Origin: Alphaproteobacteria bacterium
GTDB lineage: Bacteria; Pseudomonadota; Alphaproteobacteria; Rhodospirillales; Magnetospirillaceae
DNA length: 57,594 bases
Assembly: GCA_021325215.1 (NCBI GenBank)
Contig: JAJPHO010000159.1
Location: 1 to 57,594 of the forward strand
Direction of reading: 5' to 3'
Shown here: positions 52,264 through 57,594 of the stretch, in pieces
Numbering within the stretch: position 1 is the stretch's first letter
Layout of the letters: each line of letters starts with the position of its first letter
Notes under the pieces: model-generated
The model's input: the letters and a program-made list of their open reading frames with translations, nothing else
Told to the model about the DNA's origin: nothing
Databases searched by the model: none
Program-made: the position numbers and the translations under genes

Positions 52264-53178
52264 ATGACCAGCCCCGCCATGACCCGCACCGACACCACCA
52301 ACGCCGCCGCCCCCGCTGCGGCCGACGTCGTCGTGGTCACCGGCATGTCGGGCGCGGGCAAGAGCCTGACGCTGAAATGGCTCGAGGATCTCGGCTATGA
52401 AGCGGTCGACAATCTGCCGCTGTCGATGCTGGGCGCGCTGCTGCGCGGCGGCGAAGCCGGCAAGCCGCTGGCGATCGGCATCGATATCCGCACCCGCGAT
52501 TTCGGCGCCCAGTCGATGCTGGAAGAACTCGACCGGCTGCGCGAGGAAGCGCAGGTGCCGCTGTCGCTGGTCTTCATGGAATCCGACGACGACATTCTCA
52601 GCCGCCGTTTCACCGAGACGCGCCGCCGCCATCCGCTGGCAATCGACCGGCCGCTGCTGGACGGCATCGCCCATGAGCGCCGCCTGGTGGCGCCCTTGAA
52701 GGCGCGCGCCGATCTGGTGATCGATACCTCGTTCTTGCCGCCCGCCGAGCTGCGCCGCCTGCTGGCCGGCCATTTCCAGCGCGAGGAAAAGGCGCCGCTG
52801 CTGCTGTTCGTCACCTCCTTCTCCTATCGCCGCGGCCTGCCGCGCGAGGCGGATCTGGTGTTCGACGTGCGCTTTCTCGACAATCCGCATTATGTGCCGG
52901 CGTTGAAGCCGCATTCGGGCAAGGATCAGGACGTGGCGGAGTTCATCGCCCGCGATCCGGGCTTCGCACCCTTTTTCAGCGGATTGACCTCGCTGATATG
53001 TCCGCTCTTGCCGCGCTTCGCCGCCGAGGGCAAAAGTTATCTTACCATTGCGATCGGTTGCACGGGGGGGCGCCACCGTTCGGTTTACACCGCCGAGAGA
53101 CTGGCGGCTTGGCTTAGGGAGCAAGGCCAGCAAGTGGATCTTCGCCACCGCGACCTTGAGGAGGAGAACCCAAATTGA
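52264..53178 (+). CDS. rapZ: RapZ/YvcJ family nucleotide-binding protein
   Basis: The 304-residue P-loop protein has VVVVTGMSGAGKSLTLKWLED near the N-terminus and the C-terminal family hallmark IAIGCTGGRHRSVYTAERLA. In E. coli RapZ controls the amino-sugar small RNAs and RNase E; in alphaproteobacteria it lies with hprK and PTS genes as here, and its target is less clear. ATG 52264 has only a weak ribosome site; ATG 52279 is an alternative. Confidence 0.92.
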   Translation: MTSPAMTRTDTTNAAAPAAADVVVVTGMSGAGKSLTLKWLEDLGYEAVDNLPLSMLGALLRGGEAGKPLAIGIDIRTRDFGAQSMLEELDRLREEAQVPLSLVFMESDDDILSRRFTETRRRHPLAIDRPLLDGIAHERRLVAPLKARADLVIDTSFLPPAELRRLLAGHFQREEKAPLLLFVTSFSYRRGLPREADLVFDVRFLDNPHYVPALKPHSGKDQDVAEFIARDPGFAPFFSGLTSLICPLLPRFAAEGKSYLTIAIGCTGGRHRSVYTAERLAAWLREQGQQVDLRHRDLEEENPN

Positions 53179-53188
53179 GTGCCGAACG

Positions 53189-53596
53189 ATGATAGGCATG
53201 GTTCTGGTGACCCATGGCCGCCTCGCCGACGAGCTGGTGGCCGCGCTCGAACATGTGGTGGGTCCGCAGCCGAACGTTTCCACGGTCTGTATCGGACCCG
53301 AGGACGACATGGAGCAACGCCGCCGCGACATATTGGAATCGGTGGGCAAGGTCGATGATGGGGCAGGCGTGGTGGTGCTGACCGACATGTTCGGCGGAAC
53401 CCCCTCGAACCTGGCCATTTCGATCATGGACAAGGCCAAGGTCGAGGTCATCGCCGGGGTGAACCTGCCGATGCTGATCAAGCTGGCCTCGGTCCGCCAT
53501 CACGAAACGCTGGTCGACGCCGTCGCCAGCGCCCAGGAAGCGGGCCGCAAATACATCAACGTGGCCTCGCGCCTGCTCAGCCAGGATACGCCATGA
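53189..53596 (+). CDS. PTS EIIA component, mannose type
   Basis: The 135-residue protein starts MIGMVLVTHGRLADELVAAL, with phosphoacceptor His9, and contains VVVLTDMFGGTPSNLAISIM, the mannose-family IIA signature. With no EIIB or EIIC gene near, it should be a regulatory phosphate acceptor rather than part of a sugar importer. It starts ten bases after rapZ. Confidence 0.92.
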   Translation: MIGMVLVTHGRLADELVAALEHVVGPQPNVSTVCIGPEDDMEQRRRDILESVGKVDDGAGVVVLTDMFGGTPSNLAISIMDKAKVEVIAGVNLPMLIKLASVRHHETLVDAVASAQEAGRKYINVASRLLSQDTP

Positions 53597-53613
53597 GCAA
53601 CGAATTCGTTGCA

Positions 53614-53631
53614 GGCGTGCAAGTGCACGCC
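53614..53631. other. Near-perfect palindrome between EIIA and HPr genes
   Basis: GGCGTGCA AG TGCACGCC is an 8-bp inverted repeat around two bases. A second stem, GCGCAT/ATGCGC, lies at 53722-53736. The whole 162-base gap 53597-53758 has no gene I support, though a 56-codon frame opens at 53593 with no family resemblance. The hairpins may stabilise or divide the PTS message. Confidence 0.45.
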
Positions 53632-53669
53632 CGCGCTGCCGACAGCCCCGGTTACACAGGCAACATGGC

Positions 53670-53695
53670 TTGTCCGCTACGCGTTCATCTTCGCT
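53670..53695 (+). repeat. Dispersed 26-bp repeat, copy 2
   Basis: TTGTCCGCTACGCGTTCA then T and CTTCGCT. It is identical to the copy at 29858 except for one base, and again lies in a hairpin-rich non-coding gap. Confidence 0.6.
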
Positions 53696-53758
53696 GCGCT
53701 TCGATTCGGCGCGGTAGCCCAGCGCATGGAATGCGCGCCCGGCGCCTGAGGGCTTGGT

Positions 53759-54040
53759 ATGTCTGAAGAGGAATGGCTGGTTCGAAACGCGACGATCGTC
53801 AATCGCCGCGGATTGCATGCCCGGGCGGCGGCGAAGTTCGTCAAGCTTGCCGGGCTGTATAACGCGACGCTGCTGGTGTCCAACCGGGGCACCGAGGTGT
53901 CGGGCCTTTCGATCATGGGTCTGATGATGCTGGCCGCCGCGCCGGGCTGCACCATCGAAATAAAAGGGCGCGGGCCTCAGGGCCAGGAAGCGGTCGACGC
54001 ACTGATCGCGCTGGTCGAGGCAAAATTCGACGAGGATTAG
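53759..54040 (+). CDS. ptsH: Phosphocarrier protein HPr
   Basis: The 93-residue HPr has the active-site His20 in VNRRGLHARAAAKFVKLA, phosphorylated by EI, and a regulatory Ser51 in VSGLSIMGLMMLAA, the expected HprK target. The usual Lys or similar polar residue just before that serine is Leu here. It sits between the EIIA and EI genes, as expected for a linear phosphate relay. Confidence 0.94.
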   Translation: MSEEEWLVRNATIVNRRGLHARAAAKFVKLAGLYNATLLVSNRGTEVSGLSIMGLMMLAAAPGCTIEIKGRGPQGQEAVDALIALVEAKFDED

Positions 54041-54060
54041 CAGCCAGGAAAGGTATCGGT

Positions 54061-55827
54061 ATGACTCCTGTGACGGGGCAAGCCGAGCGGATTTTCGACG
54101 GTCTGGGCGTCAGTCCCGGCATCGCCATCGGCATCGTGCATCTGCATGATCAGCATGACGATGCGCCGGTGCCGCATTACCGTCTCGCCAAGGATACGGT
54201 GGCCGCTGAACGCTCCCGCTTCGCCGCCGCCGTCGCCACCGCCGAACAGCAGATCAGCAAGCTGCAGGCCAAGGCCAAGGATCTGCCCGGCGCTTCGGGC
54301 GAAGAGCTGGGCTATATGCTCGAAGCCTATCGCCAGATGCTCGACAATTCGCGCCTGACCCGCGGCGTCGATAAGCGCATCGCCGACGAGCGCCTCAATG
54401 CCGAAGCCGCCTTGCAGCGCGAGATCACCGAGATCGTCGCCCATTTCGAATCGATGGGCGACGCCTACCTGTCGGCCCGCGCCGACGACATCAAGGATAT
54501 CGGCCGCCGCCTGACCCGCAATCTCGACCGCGGCAACGCCGGTCCGTTCGGACAGTTGTCGAAGAACGCCGTGGTGCTGGCCGAGGAATTGTCGCCCGCC
54601 GACACCGCCTTGTTCGACCCCGCCCTGGTCGCCGGCTTCGCCACCATCCTGGGCGGCCCGGCTTCGCACACCGCGATCATGGCGCGCTCGTTAGGGCTGC
54701 CGGCGGTGGTCGGCATGTCGGGAATGCCGTCCAGCAGCCAAGCCGGCCGCGTGGTGATCGTCGATGGCAGCGGCGGCAAGGTGATCGTCAATCCCAGCGC
54801 CGATACCCTGGCCGATTACCGCAAGCGCCGCGCCGACCTGTTGCGCCAGCGGCGCAAGCTGCATCTGCTGCGCAAGGTTCCGGCGGTGACCAAGGACGGG
54901 GTCGAGATCACCCTGGAGGCCAATCTTGAATTGCCCTCGGAAGTGGGCGGGGTCAGCAATTACGGTGCCGCCGGCATCGGCCTGCTGCGCACCGAATTCA
55001 TCTTCATGAACCGCGCCAACCTGCCCAGCGAGGAAGAGCAGACCGCCATCCTGTCCGAGCTGGTCACCAAGCTCGACGGGCGGCCGCTGACGGTGCGCAC
55101 GCTGGACGCCGGCGCCGACAAGACGGCCCCGGCGCTGGGCCGGTTCGACGGGCCCAATCCGTCGCTGGGGCTGCGCGCCATCCGCCTGTCGCTGAAGCGC
55201 CCGGAATTGCTGGAGACCCAGCTGGCCGCCATCCTGCGCGCCGGCGCGCTGGGACCGGTGCGCATCCTGCTGCCGATGGTCACCAATGTCGGCGAGCTGC
55301 TGACCGTGCGCCACATCCTCGACGGCGTCGTGCACCGGCTGAAGCGCCGGAAAGTGCCCTTCGCCCTGCCGCTGCCGCCGATCGGCACCATGATCGAAGT
55401 GCCCGGTGCGGCGCTGGCCGCCGACGGTCTGGCGCAGCACTCCGATTTCTTCGCGATCGGCACCAACGACCTGACCCAATACACCCTGGCGATCGACCGC
55501 ACCGACGAGCAGGTGGCACATCTCTATGACAGTCTGCACCCCGCCGTGCTGCGCCTGGTGCAATTCACCACCGAGGCGGCCCTGCGGGCGCGCATTCCGG
55601 TCAGCGTGTGCGGCGAGATCGCCGGCGATCCGCGCTATACGGCACTGCTGCTGGGCCTGGGCATCCGGGAATTGTCGATGGCCTCGTCGCGGATTCCGCT
55701 GGTGAAGGCGCGAATCCGCGAGCTGGACCTGATGGCGGCGACGCGGCGGGCGCGGGTGATCATGGATCAGTCCGACACCGGCCGCATCGCTCAGCTTCTC
55801 GACGATTTCAACGAGAAGATGGGCTGA
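54061..55827 (+). CDS. ptsP: PTS enzyme I (PEP-protein phosphotransferase)
   Basis: The 588-residue enzyme takes phosphate from PEP and gives it to HPr. Active His203 is in TILGGPASHTAIMARSLGLP. The PEP-binding barrel shows GIGLLRTEFIFMNR, RTLDAGADK, FFAIGTNDLTQYTLAIDR and VSVCGEIAGDP. There is no N-terminal GAF domain, so it is the plain EI form rather than EI-Ntr. The symbol ptsI would be equally apt. It ends six bases from a convergent lipoprotein gene. Confidence 0.94.
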   Translation: MTPVTGQAERIFDGLGVSPGIAIGIVHLHDQHDDAPVPHYRLAKDTVAAERSRFAAAVATAEQQISKLQAKAKDLPGASGEELGYMLEAYRQMLDNSRLTRGVDKRIADERLNAEAALQREITEIVAHFESMGDAYLSARADDIKDIGRRLTRNLDRGNAGPFGQLSKNAVVLAEELSPADTALFDPALVAGFATILGGPASHTAIMARSLGLPAVVGMSGMPSSSQAGRVVIVDGSGGKVIVNPSADTLADYRKRRADLLRQRRKLHLLRKVPAVTKDGVEITLEANLELPSEVGGVSNYGAAGIGLLRTEFIFMNRANLPSEEEQTAILSELVTKLDGRPLTVRTLDAGADKTAPALGRFDGPNPSLGLRAIRLSLKRPELLETQLAAILRAGALGPVRILLPMVTNVGELLTVRHILDGVVHRLKRRKVPFALPLPPIGTMIEVPGAALAADGLAQHSDFFAIGTNDLTQYTLAIDRTDEQVAHLYDSLHPAVLRLVQFTTEAALRARIPVSVCGEIAGDPRYTALLLGLGIRELSMASSRIPLVKARIRELDLMAATRRARVIMDQSDTGRIAQLLDDFNEKMG

Positions 55828-55833
55828 ACACCC

Positions 55834-56301
55834 TTACTCGCGGAACTGATCGGCCCGCTTATCCTCGATGGCGCGGTGCACGGCGCCGCGGGCATCGTTG
55901 ACATGGTGGATGGCGGCGTCGCGCCAGCCGAGGGCGGCGTAATTGTCTTCCTCGGCATGCAGGTCGCGTTCGACCGAGTCCAGCAGTTCCATCGCCCTGT
56001 GCAGGCGGCCGCGGTAATCGAGATAGGTGTCGATCGGCGGATGGTCGCGCAGATCCTTGTGATCGTCGATCGAAGCGCGCTTGAGCTCGCCGATGGCGTG
56101 GTCGATTTCCTCGATGGCGGCATACTGGTCGCGCATCACGTTCCATTCCTGCTGGCGATCGAGAATGGCGCGCGCCAGGCGCAGGTCGGACAAAGCATGG
56201 ATGTAATGAGGGTGCTCCTGCGCCGGGGCCGGACGCGGCGCGGCGCAGGCCGCCACCAGAACCGTCATCACCACCGCGCTCATCCAATGCGTCGACTTCA
56301 T
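55834..56301 (-). CDS. Hypothetical small lipoprotein, helical
   Basis: The 155-residue product from ATG 56301 (GGAGG six bases upstream) has an N-terminal signal ending VLVAAC, a lipobox. The mature part is helical and charged, with conserved-looking HYIHALSDLRLARAILDR and DAAIHHVNDARGAVHRAI. I know similar proteins only as uncharacterised proteobacterial ones. It is divergent from ahcY; the 163-base gap should hold both promoters, but I see no riboswitch there. Confidence 0.72.
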   Translation of the reverse strand: MKSTHWMSAVVMTVLVAACAAPRPAPAQEHPHYIHALSDLRLARAILDRQQEWNVMRDQYAAIEEIDHAIGELKRASIDDHKDLRDHPPIDTYLDYRGRLHRAMELLDSVERDLHAEEDNYAALGWRDAAIHHVNDARGAVHRAIEDKRADQFRE

Positions 56302-56464
56302 ACTAAACCTCCGTATAGTAAACTGGCTCGAAAGATAGGGTGGGTCGGGCCTGGCGGCATTGCGTTTCGTCACACGTCTCCGATATGTCACAGGCTACCC
56401 GCTTATTGCGCCGGAACCCGGCGGCTGATATAGGCCTGGAACCCATTTTTCGGAGACCCCTTCC

Positions 56465-57594
56465 ATGAGCACGCCCGATTACAAGGTTGCCGACATTTCC
56501 CTGGCCGATTGGGGCCGCAAGGAAATCCGGATCGCCGAAACCGAAATGCCGGGCCTGATGGCGCTGCGCGCCGAGTTCGGCGCCTCCAAGCCGCTCAAGG
56601 GCGCCCGCATCGTCGGCTGCCTGCACATGACCATCCAGACCGCCGTGCTGATGGAGACCCTGGTCGAGCTGGGCGCCTCGGTGCGCTGGTCGTCGTGCAA
56701 CATCTTCTCGACCCAGGACCAGGCCGCCGCCGCGGTCACCGCCGCCGGCATCCCGGTGTTCGCCTGGAAGGGCGAGACCGAGGAAGAGTTCTGGTGGTGC
56801 ATCGAGCAGACCCTGCGCGGTCCCGATGGCTGGACCCCCAACATGGTGCTGGACGATGGCGGCGACGTGACGCAGATCCTGCACGACAAATATCCGGAGA
56901 TGCTGAAGGACGTCCGCGGCATCTCGGAAGAGACCACCACCGGCGTGCATCGCCTGTACGAGATGGCCAAGGCCGCCAAGCTGCTGGTGCCGGCCATCAA
57001 CGTCAATGACTCGGTCACCAAGTCGAAGTTCGACAATCTCTATGGCTGCCGCGAAAGCCTGGTGGACGGCATCAAGCGCGCCACCGACGTGATGATCGCC
57101 GGCAAGGTCGCCTGCGTCGCCGGCTTCGGCGATGTCGGCAAGGGCTCGGCCGCCAGCTTGCGCAGCCAGGGCGCCCGCGTCCTGGTCACCGAGATCGACC
57201 CGATCTGCGCCCTGCAGGCCGCGATGGAAGGCTATCAGGTCGTGACGATGGAAGAGGCCGCCCCGGTCGCCGACATCTTCGTGACCTGCACCGGCAACAT
57301 CGACGTGATCACGCTCGACCATATGCGTGTGATGAAGGACCGCGCCATCGTCAGCAACATCGGCCACTTCGACAGCGAGATCCAGATCGCCGCGCTGCGT
57401 AACCTCCGCTGGCACAATGTGAAGCCGCAGGTCGACGAGGTCGAGTTCCCCGACGGCAAGCGCATCATCGTGCTGGCCGAGGGCCGTCTGGTCAATCTGG
57501 GCTGCGCCACCGGCCACCCCAGCTTCGTGATGTCGGCCAGCTTCACCAACCAGGTGCTGGCCCAGATCGAGCTGTGGAACCATGCCGACAAGTA
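56465..57594 (+). CDS. ahcY: Adenosylhomocysteinase, 3' end outside window
   Basis: The visible 376 codons encode S-adenosylhomocysteine hydrolase, which splits SAH to homocysteine and adenosine and keeps methyltransferases running. Signatures include [51 protein letters not shown] and the NAD-binding [19 protein letters not shown]. The ATG at 56465 follows CGGAGA. The frame is still open at the window end. SAM-using EgtD in this window would be one of its suppliers of SAH. Confidence 0.95.
   Translation, partial: MSTPDYKVADISLADWGRKEIRIAETEMPGLMALRAEFGASKPLKGARIVGCLHMTIQTAVLMETLVELGASVRWSSCNIFSTQDQAAAAVTAAGIPVFAWKGETEEEFWWCIEQTLRGPDGWTPNMVLDDGGDVTQILHDKYPEMLKDVRGISEETTTGVHRLYEMAKAAKLLVPAINVNDSVTKSKFDNLYGCRESLVDGIKRATDVMIAGKVACVAGFGDVGKGSAASLRSQGARVLVTEIDPICALQAAMEGYQVVTMEEAAPVADIFVTCTGNIDVITLDHMRVMKDRAIVSNIGHFDSEIQIAALRNLRWHNVKPQVDEVEFPDGKRIIVLAEGRLVNLGCATGHPSFVMSASFTNQVLAQIELWNHADK

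Noticed and set aside
53593-53763. Possible 56-residue protein between the EIIA and HPr genes
   Set aside because: Its frame runs through the dispersed repeat and hairpins, and the product resembles no family.
56302-56464. SAH or SAM riboswitch before ahcY
   Set aside because: I could not find the conserved pairings or core bases by eye; nothing beyond an ordinary ribosome site is clear.

Overview
The window looks like chromosome of a GC-rich alphaproteobacterium, most likely of the Rhodospirillales type; the order is an inference from gene content only. The clearest lineage mark is a LexA box of the alphaproteobacterial form GTTC-N7-GTTC in front of an imuA-imuB-dnaE2 locus. A short HPr kinase followed by rapZ, EIIA, HPr and EI, next to ahcY, also fits. 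Genes are tightly packed, many with ATGA overlaps. No rRNA, tRNA, CRISPR array, phage or classical insertion sequence was seen, and no gene-free stretch exceeds 300 bases (longest about 220). Two genes run off the ends: a LysR regulator at the left and ahcY at the right.

Layout. 1-5215: a LysR regulator divergent from a three-gene operon (glutaryl-CoA dehydrogenase, a fused E1 alpha/beta 2-oxoacid dehydrogenase, a FabD-like acyltransferase). 5288-9581: a DUF2189 membrane protein, the ergothioneine genes egtB-egtD, a VOC protein, slyX and a YaiI-like protein. 9695-13502: a three-subunit periplasmic GMC dehydrogenase of the gluconate 2-dehydrogenase type, with a triheme cytochrome c. 13593-23328: hypotheticals, an M28 peptidase lipoprotein, MarC, AlkA, a response regulator with a hybrid kinase and an SLC13-type transporter, a twin-motif aspartic protease and a GST-like protein. 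23342-29141: the SOS mutasome imuA-imuB-dnaE2. 29377-32027: small genes including csaA, an EamA transporter, an ACT-like protein and a DUF983 protein.

32221-42270 is a nitrate/nitrite assimilation operon: a consensus sigma54 promoter, nasT (ANTAR antiterminator), a leader with two hexaloop hairpins overlapping an intrinsic terminator, nasS, nirB, nirD, nitrate reductase, a NarK-type transporter, and a PP2C phosphatase/protein kinase fusion whose start is not canonical. 42273-48221 holds a DUF2278-metallophosphoesterase fusion and a Pls/PosA-type amino-acid polymer synthetase. 48406-55827 is kdpD-kdpE (no kdpFABC in view) followed by hprK, rapZ, EIIA(Man-type), HPr and EI, a regulatory PTS. 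A small lipoprotein gene and ahcY close the window.

The most unusual structure is at 26467-26932, between imuB and dnaE2. A 126-residue GxxExxY protein with PD-(D/E)XK-like motifs is framed by a perfect 42-bp inverted repeat built from 10-bp CACGGACGGA-like units. One repeat touches the stop codon and the other lies one base from the start codon. It reads as a compact repeat-gene-repeat cassette inserted into an SOS operon without breaking either neighbour.
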